Below the pieces are notes generated by a model. The model was given only the letters and a program-made list of their open reading frames with translations, made no database searches and was not told where the DNA came from. From NCBI GenBank assembly GCA_958009055.1, contig OY253649.1, positions 1-64,000 of the forward strand: DNA of 64,000 nt, written 5' to 3'. Both the position numbers and the translations under genes were made by a program. How positions within the stretch are numbered: the stretch's first letter is position 1; each line of letters starts with the position of its first letter. This stretch comes from Choricystis sp. odSpoLacu1 (Eukaryota; Chlorophyta; Trebouxiophyceae). This document shows, in pieces, positions 33,181 through 43,217 of the stretch.

Positions 33181-33453
33181 TGGAGGAAGAGCGATGGGCG
33201 CGCGCGGGGAGGGTGCGCGAGTGGCTGCTGCCGCACACCACGGAGGGTGGAACGGAGCAGAGAGAGGGAGAGAGCGTGGGCCGCTGTGACGCACACGCGG
33301 AGAAGAAGGGGAGGACGCGGTGTGGTGGGCGTTTTTTTTATCTCTCTCTCTGTGTGTTGACCTGCGTATTGCGTTTCGCTTTCTCTCTGCCTCTCTCTCC
33401 CTGCCCCCCGCCACTCGAAAGCACACACTCTCTCTCCATCACTTACACACGTA

Positions 33454-34791
33454 CTACATCGTCACATGCCTGGCCCCAAGCCCCCCCACCACCCGCGTGC
33501 TGCGGCGGGTGCCCAGGGCGGCGACTCCCCCCCGCCGCGCCGCGTCGGCCGCCACCGCGCGCCGCGCGTCGCGCGCGGCGGGGGCGGCGGCGGCGCCCTC
33601 CAGCAGGCGGACGTAGCGTTCGAGTTCAGCGACGCGCGCCTCCAGGGCGGCGGCGTGCCCCTCGCGCCGCAGGCGGGACGCCAGGGCGGACGCCCTGTTT
33701 TTGGCTTTGCGCAGTTCTTTGCGCCGCTCTGCTTCAGTGAGGCCGGGGGGCAGGGCCAGGGCGGCTTCCTCGATTGGGGCAGTGGCAAACGCGGCGTCCA
33801 CGTCGGCGGGGGCGACGCGGGCGCGTTTGGGCGGGCGGCGCGCGGCAGGCGCAGCAGCAGCAGGCGGGGACACCGCGCCCGCCGGCGGCGGTCCTCCACC
33901 CTCCGCCTGGCGCTTGGCGCGCTGCCGGACGATGGCGGCCGCGCGGGCGGCAGCCGCGGATGAAGCAGGCTGTGCAGGGCCGCGTGCTGCGGCGGCGCCC
34001 GCGACGCCAGGCACATCAACCGGCCGGCGGCCCGCCCCCACGCCAAACACGCTGGGCAGGGGCAACGGCCCATCATCGTCGCCGTCATCGTCGGGCAAAA
34101 AGGCGGTGGTGGCGCGGTGCACGCCGCGGCGCCGCGGCGACGGCGCGAGGACGGCGCCTCTGCCGCCTCCACCACCCCCCTCCCCGTCCCCACTGGACGC
34201 TTCCAGCAGACAGGCCAGCAGCACGGACGCGTCACTGATGCGTGCCGTCAGGCGGGCGGGCAAGTGGGCCTGCTGCTGCTGGCCGGGCGCCAGCGTCGGC
34301 ACGCGCCGCCCTCTGGGGCCTGCTGCCTCCGCCACAGCATCCACCTCCTCCTCTGCCGCCCCCGGGTCGAACGCGCGCAGCAGGTCAGCCACGTCGCGCG
34401 CGTCCGCCGTCCAGCGGGGGGGCAGGGTGGCGGGGAGCGCGGCCGGGCCGTCGGCCAGCAGGGCGCCCACCCGGCTGGCGCCACCGACGGCGGCCAGGGC
34501 GGAGCCAAAGAGGGTGGGGTCGGCGGCCAGGGCGTCGGACAGGTCGATTTCGCCTGAGGGTTGAGAGTGGGGTGGGTGGGCATTGGGGGCATGCGGGTGG
34601 CGGGGGGGGGCTGCGCTCTCTCACCCTCGCGCCCTGCGCTGCGGTCGCCGTCAGCCTGCACACACCCGCACAACACCCAACCCACCTGCCGACGCCCGTC
34701 TCAACAGGGCGTTGAGGTCGACCATGTCGAACGACGCGCGCGCGGGCAGCGGGGGCGGCGCATCGACGCGCGACGAGGGGCGGCGGGGCAT
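33454..34791 (-). CDS. bZIP transcription factor
   Basis: Exons 34686-34791 and 33454-34553 join in phase (GCA G/GC GAA) to give 401 residues. Near the C-terminus lies a bZIP domain. The basic region ERRKELRKAKNRASALASR carries the invariant Asn-x7-Arg (N-RASALAS-R), followed by heptads with Leu, Val and Tyr (ALEARVAELERYVRLLEG). The zipper is short, about three heptads. The N-terminal half has an acidic/hydrophobic segment (FDMVDLNALLRR, EIDLSDALAADPTLFGSAL) that could activate transcription, and a run PPKRARV that could be a nuclear signal. The rest is Ala/Pro-rich. Upstream in-frame ATGs at 34791 and 34725 both fit; I chose the first. Confidence 0.85.
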
Positions 34792-35044
34792 TGGGAGGTG
34801 GGTGTGTGCGGTATGTGTGTGGTGGAGGGGGTACCACGCGCAGCGATGAGGGGAGGCGCGTGCGCGCGCGCTCGCACGGGAGAGAGCGCGCGAGAGGAAA
34901 CGGAACGAAGGCTGGGTTTTTCGCTCTTCGGTGACGAAAAAACAGGCGCGCAAACCAACCCACCATCGTCACGCGGGAGGCCCCACAATTACATGTATTG
35001 AAAAGAAAAAGATGATTGCTTTACATTTGTTGTCAGTCGACGTT

Positions 35045-35290
35045 TTAGATTGGCAAAATCGCGATCGAGGAAGGGCTGCTGAAACCTGTACCCGACGTGG
35101 CGCACTCCGACAGGGCGGGCGGCGTGCCGCCAACCTTGCACGCCGTCACAGTGTCGCTTCCAAGGTTGGCGACGTACGCAAACTCTCCATACAGCTGGAC
35201 CGAGTACGGCCTCGACAGTCCGCTGCCGGACGCGGCGCACGCTGTGAGTGTAGGAGGCGACGTCGACGAAGCCTCACACACCATCGTCAT
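35045..35290 (-). pseudogene. Fragment of the subtelomeric propeller gene
   Basis: An isolated 81-codon frame encodes about one and a half NHL-like blades: SGSGLSRPYSVQLYGEFAYV, NLGSDTVTACKVGGTPPALS and SGTGFSSPSSIAIL, then a stop. These match the blades of the telomere-proximal broken gene (SGTPPALSACSTTGSGFS and so on). Nothing else of that gene is nearby, and an A/T-rich stretch flanks the downstream side (34,990-35,045). I read it as a dispersed remnant rather than a gene. It lies between the bZIP gene and the stop of the NTMT1 gene. Confidence 0.6.
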
Positions 35291-35353
35291 TGTTTTTCAC
35301 AGGCACGAAAAGAAGGCAGGCCCACCCCCCACCCTTCTCTCTCTCTCTCTCTC

Positions 35354-36351
35354 TCAGTCCTTCCTCACCCCAAACATCCGCACCGCAAACAGCCCCTTGG
35401 GAAAGTCTTTCTGCGCCGCCTCCGCCGTCAGCACCGCCCCCGCCTTCTCCAGCAGGGCCCGCATGTAGGCGGGGGACCGGGTCAACGACTTGTCGTCGCT
35501 GTCAACGACAAAGCCTTTGGAGCACACATTTTCTTTGATGAACAGGGCGCCACCCGGGCGCAGGGCGGCCATGGCGCGGCGGATGAAGGCGATGGCATCG
35601 TCTGGTGGATGGTGGGGAGAGATTTGCGGCGTGTTGGAAGCGCACAACTGAAAATGGCAATCATCCCTCCCTTTCGCGCGCCTCCATCCCTCCCCACATC
35701 CTCACCATCCGTCAAATACAGCAGCGCCCACTGCACCCAGATGATGTCGTAGCGTCCGGGTTCGGGGTCAAAGTCTTGCAGGCCCACCTGCAGAAACCTG
35801 TCGGCCACGCCGCGCGCGCCCGGCGCGGTCGCCGCGGTCGCCAGCGCGGCGCGCGCGGCCGCGATCAGGTGCCCACTCGGCTCCACCACGTCCACGATGG
35901 CACACAACGGCAGCAGTAGCTGCTCAGACACGCGCCCCACGCCCGCGCCGCAGTCGACGGCGGTGAGGGGGGGTGGCGGCTCCTCCACGCGCCGCGGCCG
36001 CGACGCGGTCGGCGCCCAGCACGCGCGTCAGGAAGGCGCGCGACTCGCTCACGTCGGCATCGTTGACGGCGGCCTGGCCGCCCAGGACGCCGTCGTAGGA
36101 GGCTTCTTGGCGGTCCCTGTGGGGGAGAAGGGGGGGAGAAAAGGGGGGGGTTGATGTGAGTGGGTGAAAAACTGCCCCCGCCGTCATCCACACACACAAC
36201 ACACACACATACAGCAACCTACTCACCAGTACGCCACCGCTTGACCATACCAGCCGGCCTGCTTGTCTTCCTCAACCGCCGCCCACAGCTCGGCGGGCGT
36301 CGCGTACGTGCGGGACGGGTCGTCGCCGTCAAAGCCGGGGCCGTCGGCCAT
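35354..36351 (-). CDS. NTMT1: Protein N-terminal Xaa-Pro-Lys methyltransferase
   Basis: This SAM-dependent enzyme methylates the alpha-amino group of proteins starting Xaa-Pro-Lys after Met removal. Exons 36227-36351, 35706-36116 and 35354-35601 give 260 residues after a one-base correction. Family segments: WYGQAVAYWDRQEASYDGVLGG, SAM loop TAVDCGAGVGRVSEQLLLPL, motif VDVVEPSGHLI, VGLQDFDPEPGRYDIIWVQW, and RPGGALFIKENVCSKGFVVD. These follow human NTMT1 closely (DCGAGIGR, LQDFTPEP, YDVIWIQW). The frame breaks in the seven-G run at 35967-35973 of the + strand, between DRVAAAARGGAA and TAVDCGAG; with one base removed the reading frame and length close exactly. The rest of the protein is intact. 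Confidence 0.93.
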
Positions 36352-36537
36352 GGTGTGTGTGTGTGCGGGGAGGGCTGTGTGCTGGGTGCGTGTGTGTTGT
36401 GCGCGCGTTTTGTTTCTCAAAACAACGCCGAATGGTTTTGTTTTTTGGTCGATTGTCTTTTCGGCCCGACATTGCTTTGCACACACCTTTCTTTTCGCTC
36501 GCCCGCTCCCTCCGCCTGACGCTCTGAACCACGCACT

Positions 36538-37762
36538 ATGCATATACGACGACTATGGCCATGTGGTGCCCCCGCCACCGTGCGTCCCACCTCCCGCCGG
36601 CGACCCCGCCCCCGCCCCCCCCCCCCCCGCCGCCGCGACCCCCGACGCCACCGTCCTTACCCTGCTGGCGGCAGCAGGCGCGGCAGGCGTCGCTGCTCAA
36701 CGCACTCGCACAGGGGGCGTGCTGTCCTCTCCCCTGATCGCCATGCTGGCGGGCGGCGCCGGTGCGTTTGTGGGAGTCCTCCCCCCTTCCCACACACTCT
36801 ATGACGCGCTGTGGACGGCCGGCCTCCCTGTCGCCGCCTGCCTGGCCCTGCTGGAGGGTGGGGCGCGTGATGCAGACGGCAAGCGCCGCCAGGTCGCGCT
36901 GTCGCCCGCTGCCACCGCAATAGTGCCCGCGTTCGCCGTCGCGGCCACTGCATCAGTTGCCGCCACCCTCGCCGCCTGGCGCCTGGTCGGGGGTGCCGCC
37001 CGCCTGGGCGCCCACGGGTGGCAGCTCGCGGGCGCATTAGCCGCCTCCTACGTTGGTGGATCCGTCAACCTGGCGGCCACGGCGGTGTCGGTCGGCCTGC
37101 CGGCGGGGGGAGGCGGGTTGACGGCTGCGCTGGCCGCCGACAACGTCGCCATGGCTGCCTATTTTGTGGCGCTGGCGGCCGTGCCTGCAGGTGGTGGGCA
37201 GGCTGGTGAAGGGCCGGTGCCTGGCCCTCCGCCCACCGCCACACCACTGTCGCTTCTGACATCGATCGCGACCGCCGCGTCCTGCGTCTCCCTCGGCACG
37301 GCGGCCGCCACCGCCCTGCACGCGCCCGCCTGGTCCCTGGCAGCCGCCGCCGCCCTGGCGTCGGGCGTGGCGGCCTGTGCGCCCCCCGCCACCCTGTTTG
37401 CGGGGGCAGACGCGGTCTCCACCGCGGTCATGTCTCTGTTTTTCGCGGCCGCGGGCGCCCAGGCCGGCTCGCGCGGCGCCCTGGCCGCCGCCGCCCCTTT
37501 GGCCCGCTTTGTCGGCACCCTGCTCGCCCTCCAACTGGCTCTGACACTGGCCATCGGCCGTGGCCTGCTGCGCCTGGACCCCCGCGCTGTCGTCATCGCC
37601 GCCAACGCTGCGGTTGGCGGCCCTGCCACCGCGGCCGCGTTTGCGGCAGCCCGTGGGTGGGGCAACCTGGTGCGGCCGGCCGTGCTGGTGGGGTGCGCCG
37701 GGTATGGCGTGGGCACGGCGGTGGGGGTGGGGGTGGCGACCGTGCTGCGCGGGTGGGGGTGA
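36538..37762 (+). CDS. DUF819 family membrane protein
   Basis: The intronless frame encodes some ten Ala/Gly/Leu/Val-rich membrane helices. Family-like segments include SPLIAMLAGGAGAFVGVLPP, GWQLAGALAASYVGGSVNLAATA, ALAADNVAMAAYFVALAAVP and ANAAVGGPATAAAFAAARGW, which fit the DUF819 (YjcL-like) family found in bacteria and plants; its transport role is not known. The conserved frame has no ATG upstream. The nearest ATGs, at 36538 and 36555, are in other frames. Removing one base from the 14-C run at 36615-36628 puts the ATG at 36538 in frame (407 residues), with a basic Arg/Pro-rich presequence. A TGTAA about 90 bases after the stop could be a poly(A) signal of the green-algal type. Confidence 0.78.
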
Positions 37763-38461
37763 AAACAATTCTGGTTGTGTTGTCAATGGTTGTTTAGTTG
37801 GTGGTGGGGGAGTGTTTACAAACCAGCCCGTTTGTGTTTGTTTCCAGCCCGTTGTAAAAAAAGCGTCGGGTGTGGTCGCCGTCACCGGCGCCCCCCCCGG
37901 TGCTGTTCTAAAACGGTGAAGGGAGGGGGGGGGGGGCGGGTCGTGGCAAGAAGGAAAGTAAAAAAAAAGACGTGGGCAAAAAGGAAAAAAAAGGGGGGGT
38001 CCGCACGGGTTGGCAAAAGGGGGGCTGGTCGCTCATTCTGTGCCAAGCGGGCGCTCTCGTCGCTCTCGTGAAAAGTGTCAAAAGTGGTGGTGGGGGAGAG
38101 CGGATTGGGGGCGTGTGGGAGGGAGGGCGGGTCAAACCCAGCGTGTCCCGCCATCCCCACCACAGCGCACGAAAATGAAAAAAAAACAGAACCTGCGTGG
38201 CGCGTAGTGGGGTTCGTTGCTTTCGTGAAAGGGGGGACGGTTCGTTTGTGGTCGATGAACAGGGGTGGGGGTTTTGAAAGGAAAAAAAAAACGCCCACGT
38301 AAAAAGGTGGCAAGTGAGGTTGGCAAAAACAACGTTTTGAAGAGGGGAATGAAAGCACCATCCGCGTCCCCATCATGGGGCGGACCCCTCTGCACGGAGC
38401 ATCCGCCAGAGTAAGAGAGCAAAAAACAAGGAAGGGGGGGCACACACTTTTTCCTGGTTGT
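37763..38461. other. Convergent 3-prime region
   Basis: This 699-bp gap lies between two convergent genes. It is G/T/A-rich on the + strand with several A and G runs (37,925-37,935, 37,960-37,998) and has no convincing frame. It probably holds two long 3-prime UTRs. Confidence 0.45.
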
Positions 38462-41243
38462 TCACTCGCGCCCCGCCAGCAGCGCCCGGCGAACCACCCT
38501 TCGTTTGGCGGGTGGCGGCAGCGCGGCCTCTGCGTTGGTCACAGCTGAAGCAGCTGCTGCTGCCGCCGCTGCAGCCGCCGCTGCCGCGGCCGCCGCAAGC
38601 TGGGCTTTGGTGGGACGTGTCCCCGACCTCGACTTTCCCGGCGGGCGCTTGCGCTTGCCCGAACGCGACCCCGGGGGGCGGACGCCCGACCGCGATTTTC
38701 CGGTGGTCGTCACGCCTGCCGCCCGGCGGGCGGCGTCGTAGCCGTCGTCGCAAACGGTCGGCGCCTCCACCACGGGCGGCAGCACGGCGGCCGCCCCCGC
38801 GCCAAAGGCGGCGTCATAGGCAGCCAGCGCGGCCGCGTCGGCGTCGGCGTCGGCCAACCGCGCCTCCGTCCACGCTGTCGCGGGCGGCAGCGGCGCATCC
38901 CCCATCACGCCTCGCCCACCCTCCACGTCGGCCGCGGCGGACGTGGCGGCCGTCAGCGCGCGCAGGGAGCCACCCGTGGAGCGGGGCACGGGGCGGCCGG
39001 GGGTGCCGCCGTCGCCGCCGCTGGACAGGCCCAGCAGCTGGCCCGCGCCCTGGGGCAGGGCCGACCCCCACAGCAGGGCGGGCGGGGAGAAGGGGATGCC
39101 GCCGAAAGGCAGAGGAGGAGTCGAGTCCCGGCGCATGGTGGAGGGGGCGGCGATAGTGCCGACGCCCGCGCGCGCGGCGCTCGCGGCCGCGGGGGCGGCG
39201 CGCGCCGCGGCAGCACGGTCGGCAGGCGTCCCAGGCGACCGGCCGCCCACCTTGGTGCCACCGCTGCGATGAGGCAGAGTCACAGTCGCCGTCGCGCCAG
39301 CACGCCCCAGTGTCGGGGCGCCCGCCGCGCGGTCGCCGCCGGGCGCGTCGGGCTTGCCGTTGGCGCACGCGTCGCACTTGCAGTGCCCGCCACACCGCAC
39401 CCCCGCCTGGAAGCACTCGCAATACTTCTTGGTGCACCTCGATTTGCGGCAGTTGCAGCCGCGCCGGTGCAGGGGGCCGGCGGACAGGGTGGACGGGGTG
39501 GCGCCGCCCTGGGAGGACACCGTGGAGGGGGCTGCAGCAGCGGCGGCGGTCGCCGCCGCAGCAGACACTGACGATGTGCCGCCACCACTGCCACCAACAC
39601 CAACACCGCTGCCACCAGCACCAGCACCAGCACCACCACCCCCAGGCGAGATGATGATATTGCCCTGGAAAGCGGCCGGGTTGCGATACCGCACCGCGTC
39701 GCGCGTCGCCTTCACCAGCTTCGCGTGCGCGGCCGTGTTGTTGCACCCGTCGCACGCGCACGCGTGGGAGCAGTAGCCGCCGGCGGCAAAGCAGTCGCAG
39801 TACAGTTTGAGGCAGCGCGACTTTTTGCAGTTGCAGCGGCGGGGGCGGGGCGTGGTCAGCAGCAGGGCGGACGGCAGGCTGGCGCCGGTGCCTCCGCCAC
39901 CACCGCCGCCAGGCGAGAGCGCGTCGTCGTCGCCTTCATCGTCGCCCGGGGTGTCGGGAGGGACGACCCCCGACGCGGGGGAGGCGCGCGGGCGGACGGA
40001 AGGGGGGGCGGGGCCGCGCGCGCGAGAGGTGGAGCGCGTGCCGGAGCGGCGCGCAGACGGCGCGGCGGGGAGCGCGCCGCCGCCGGGCTTGCGGCGTGTG
40101 CCCGACCTGGAGCGCGAGCGGGAGGGCGGGCGGGGGGCGGGGGCTGCGGCGGCAACTGCAGGGTCTGACAGCGGCGGCGGCGGCGCCAGCAGCGGCTGCG
40201 CCTCGATCGCCGCGTCACGCGGCGACACGAGCACTCCCCCCGCGTCGGCACCCCCCCTGGCGCCACCATCGGCAGCGGCAGCGTCAGCGGCATCAGGCTC
40301 ACGCTCCCCCCCCCCCCCCAGGGACGGCAGGTCGACAAAGGCGGGCACCGCGCGCGCGGTGGGCGACGGCGCGTGCAGCGCGGCGCCGCGCGCGCGGCGC
40401 TGGGGCGGCGGGGGGTGAGGGGCCGCCTTGGGCGGGGAGGGAGCGCCAGGGCGCGAGCTGTGTGGAGTGTGTGTGTGTATGTGTCAGTTTGTGCGACTGC
40501 GACGGCGTGGCCCAAACAACGGTCGAGCCCCCCCAAAGGGGGGAACCCGAGAGAAAAAGCGTCGGGGCCGTCCCCGTCGCTCGTGGCCCTCCAACCCTCC
40601 CCTCCACCCCCCCAATCACGCGGCGGTCGGCGCCCCTGCCGCGCCTCCACCCTGCCCCATCGGCCAAGGAGGCACTCTCCCACCGGTCTGCATGGGAGGC
40701 GGCGCGCGGCAAGGGCGGTCGCGCCGGCGGGAACAACGCGTCCCCCATTGGAGTCTCGCTCTCGCGATGGGCGGCGATTTTGCCGCCAATGGCCTTTCCC
40801 CGCCCCGCGCCTCCCTCCCACCAAATACTCACCCGTCCGCCAACCCGTGCAGCCCCAGGGTCGGCCCCAGAGGACTGGCCAGCCCTCCCAACGACGCCAG
40901 GGCAGCGTCGGCGTAGCCGCCGGGGGGGGCGCCCGGTCCGCCGGCCAGCGCGACGGGCGCGGAGGGTGTCAGCGGCGTCAGTTCTTCGGCAAGGAAGAGG
41001 GAGAAGGGGGACGCCTGAGTGGGTGGGGAGGGGAGAGTGTGTGTGTGTGCTCGCATGTCAGTGTGTGTGGGGTGGCGGTGGGGAGGCGGGGGCGGGCGGC
41101 GGGCGGCCGACCCCCGGGGCATCTTGCCGCTCGGCGGGGCCGCGCCTCGATCCCCGACGCCCAATCGCGCCAAAAGCAGCTGCTGCCCCTCCCCCCCTCC
41201 TTACCTCCGGCCCCAGCCGTCTAGGGCGGGGAGGCGTTGTCAT
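38462..41243 (-). CDS. TSO1/tesmin-like CXC-domain protein
   Basis: CXC (CRC) proteins bind CHR-type promoter elements; animal LIN54 is the DNA-binding subunit of the DREAM complex and plant TCX/TSO1 act in cell-cycle and germline control. Exons 41205-41243, 40833-41014 and 38462-40457 give 738 residues. Exon 1 encodes MTTPPRPRRLGPE and exon 2 starts ASPFSLFLAEELTPLTPS, like the SPVFNFL-type N-terminal motif of plant members. Two Cys-rich CXC repeats lie in the middle: RRCNCKKSRCLKLYCDCFAA with YCSHACACDGCNN, and RGCNCRKSRCTKKYCECFQA with CGGHCKCDAC; the RNPAAF element is between them. A Gly/Ser/Ala linker separates the repeats. The C-terminus has several basic runs (SGKRKRPPGKSRSGTRP) and an 18-Ala stretch. 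Confidence 0.92.
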
Positions 41244-41405
41244 GGCGTGTGTGGCAGTGCGGGAGAGAGGAAATACAGGCGGCGCGCGCGGGCGCGGGGG
41301 GGGGAGTTGTGGGAACGCCCGCAACTCGCTCGCTCTTTTGCGCCTTGGGTTTGTGAATCGGCGTTCGCCGAAGTTCTCTGGTTGTTTTTCCCACGCGCCC
41401 CGCGA

Positions 41406-42035
41406 ATGAGGGCAACCGCCCCGCGCCCACACACGCGGCCCGCACGCGTCGTGATGTCGCGCGCGTCGTCACCGAGCGACGTGGACGGTGAGCGTTGGTT
41501 GAATGCGGTTTGCGCCGTCACCCCACGTCGGGGCCCCGACCCTCTCCACTCACCCCACCCACACTACTCAGCCGCCTGGACCCGCCTCCTGGCCTTCACC
41601 GCCGCCGACAAAGCCGGCCGCTCCCGCCCCCTGCTGACCGAAGCGTCCGCCCGCGCGTCCCTGGCGTCCGCGCTGTGGCTGGCCGCGTCGTCGCCGCGCC
41701 TGTCGGCAGGCTGGGACCCAGCCACCCGCCCGCGACGCTTGCTGCTGGCGGTGCTGGCACCTTCTGAGACGCTGGCCGCACGCGCCCTGCGCGACTACGG
41801 CGCCCTGTTTGGCGTGGCGTACGTGCCGCCGCAGCCACGGGTGGAGAATGGCGCTGTCTTTGTGAAGCTCAACGCGGCGTGCGACGCGCCGCCCCCCGTG
41901 CCGCGGGCGGTCCCCTACTCCGGCCCCGATCGAGGCGTGCTGGTGACGCTGGGGGACGTGCAGGTGGGCCACCTGCCGCTGGGACTGTTGGACGAGGGCC
42001 GAGAGGGGCCTGCGCCACCGTTGGCGGGCGAGTGA
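41406..42035 (+). CDS. Unknown protein, first member of a tight gene pair
   Basis: Exons 41406-41487 and 41572-42035 join in phase 1 to give 181 residues. The N-terminal 25 residues are Arg/Ala/Pro-rich. The rest looks globular: AWTRLLAFTAADKAGRSRPL, SLASALWLAASSPRLSAGW, LLLAVLAPSETLAARALRDY and VLVTLGDVQVGHLPLGLLDE. I do not recognise a family. Its TGA is followed after only 12 bases by the ATG of the SET-domain gene, much closer than any other same-strand pair in the window. The upstream CXC gene is divergent, 163 bp away. Confidence 0.7.
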   Translation: MRATAPRPHTRPARVVMSRASSPSDVDGERWLNAVCAVTPRRGPDPLHSPHPHYSAAWTRLLAFTAADKAGRSRPLLTEASARASLASALWLAASSPRLSAGWDPATRPRRLLLAVLAPSETLAARALRDYGALFGVAYVPPQPRVENGAVFVKLNAACDAPPPVPRAVPYSGPDRGVLVTLGDVQVGHLPLGLLDEGREGPAPPLAGE

Positions 42036-42047
42036 GTTTTGTTTTAG

Positions 42048-43074
42048 ATGTCTTTGCCGCCTCTGCCCGCCCTCACGCGGGCCGCGTTGGCCTCATTTCC
42101 AGTCGCCGTGGCAGCTGTGGCGGGCGTGGGGGGCGGGCGCGGCCTGGTGGCCACGCGGGGCGTGGCAGCGGGAGAAGTGGTGCTGTCTGAACGCGCGCTG
42201 GTCGCGACGCCGGCCGCGGGCGCATCTGTGTGTGCCGCGTACTTGGCCCCCGTGGCCGCGCCCGCTGCACCACCATCCTTGTCTCACTGCTCCCCTGTCT
42301 GTGCATCAGAGACCGCGGCCACAGGGTGGGCGGCCGCCTTTGCCGCGTCACACGGTTTCCCAGAGCTCGCGTCCATCACGTCCCCTTCCTCCGCCCGCGC
42401 TCCCTGGCTGGCTGCCTGGTCCGCCTCCCGCCACGTGGCTGCTACGCTGGGTCTGCCTGGTGTGGATGCAGCTGCCGCCACCGACGCGGGAGCCGCCCTG
42501 GCGGCGCTGGCGCGCGCGTCTGCCGACTCGCTGCCGCCCGCGTGGCGCGAGTCGCACGCCGCCTTCACAGCGGGTGCGGCTCGCTGGTTGACAGCGCGCG
42601 CCCAGGCGGGCGGCGCCTCCATGTCGCCCTCCGACACGGCCGCCGCGCTGGGGGCTCTCGTGCCGGAGGCGGGGTGGGGCGCACTGCTGGGGGCGGCACG
42701 CGTCAACGCGGTGCGAGTGGAGGCGCCACCCGCTGCTGCTGTGCTGGGAGACGCCTCCTCATTCTCCGCCGCCCTGGACGCGCTGGCCTCCGCGTGTGTG
42801 ACTGGAGACGCGGCTGGGTCGGCCCTGTACGCGGGCGCCAGCCTGTGCAACCACGCGTGTGCCCCGTCGGCAGCGCCCGCGCAGAGGGGGGGGGGCGCCG
42901 ACTGTGTTGACGCTGGTGGCCACGCGCGCGCTCGATCCAGGGGACGCTGTCACGATCTCCTACGTTGATCACGAAGCCCCGGTGCCCGCCCGCCGTGCGG
43001 CTCTGGAGGCGTACGGGTTTGTGTGTGGGTGTGAGCGGTGTGTGGCGGAGGGCGGGGAGTGCGTGGTGACGTGA
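42048..43074 (+). CDS. SET-domain protein, SMYD/SET5-like
   Basis: The frame encodes about 341 residues with an Ala-rich body. SET signatures: GRGLVATRGVAAGEVVLSER near the N-terminus, ASLCNHACAPSA (the N-H-x-C motif), LVATRALDPGDAVTISYVD and a post-SET Cys cluster, YGFVCGCERC. The layout, with a long insert between the first and second SET halves, is that of SMYD/SET5-type lysine methyltransferases; I see no complete MYND finger, only scattered Cys (HCSPVCAS). The frame breaks in the ten-G run at 42886-42895; removing one base joins APAQRGG to APTVLTLVATRA and makes the length divisible by three. It has no intron that I can see. Confidence 0.85.
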
Positions 43075-43217
43075 AAAAATCAAGGTGAACACATTTCGCT
43101 TGTTTCCGCCCTTTCCACCCCCCTGTGAAACACGCGACACACACAGTCGCGAACGCTAGACTCTTGGTGTCTCTGAAACTGCATGGCCGGGCCCCTCACC
43201 TCCCTCTCGCTCACGCC

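Noticed and set aside
42031..42047. A 16-base GTGAGT...TTTTAG sequence between the paired genes that looks like a tiny intron
   Set aside because: It is far shorter than any other intron here, and removing it does not bring the SET protein into the upstream frame.
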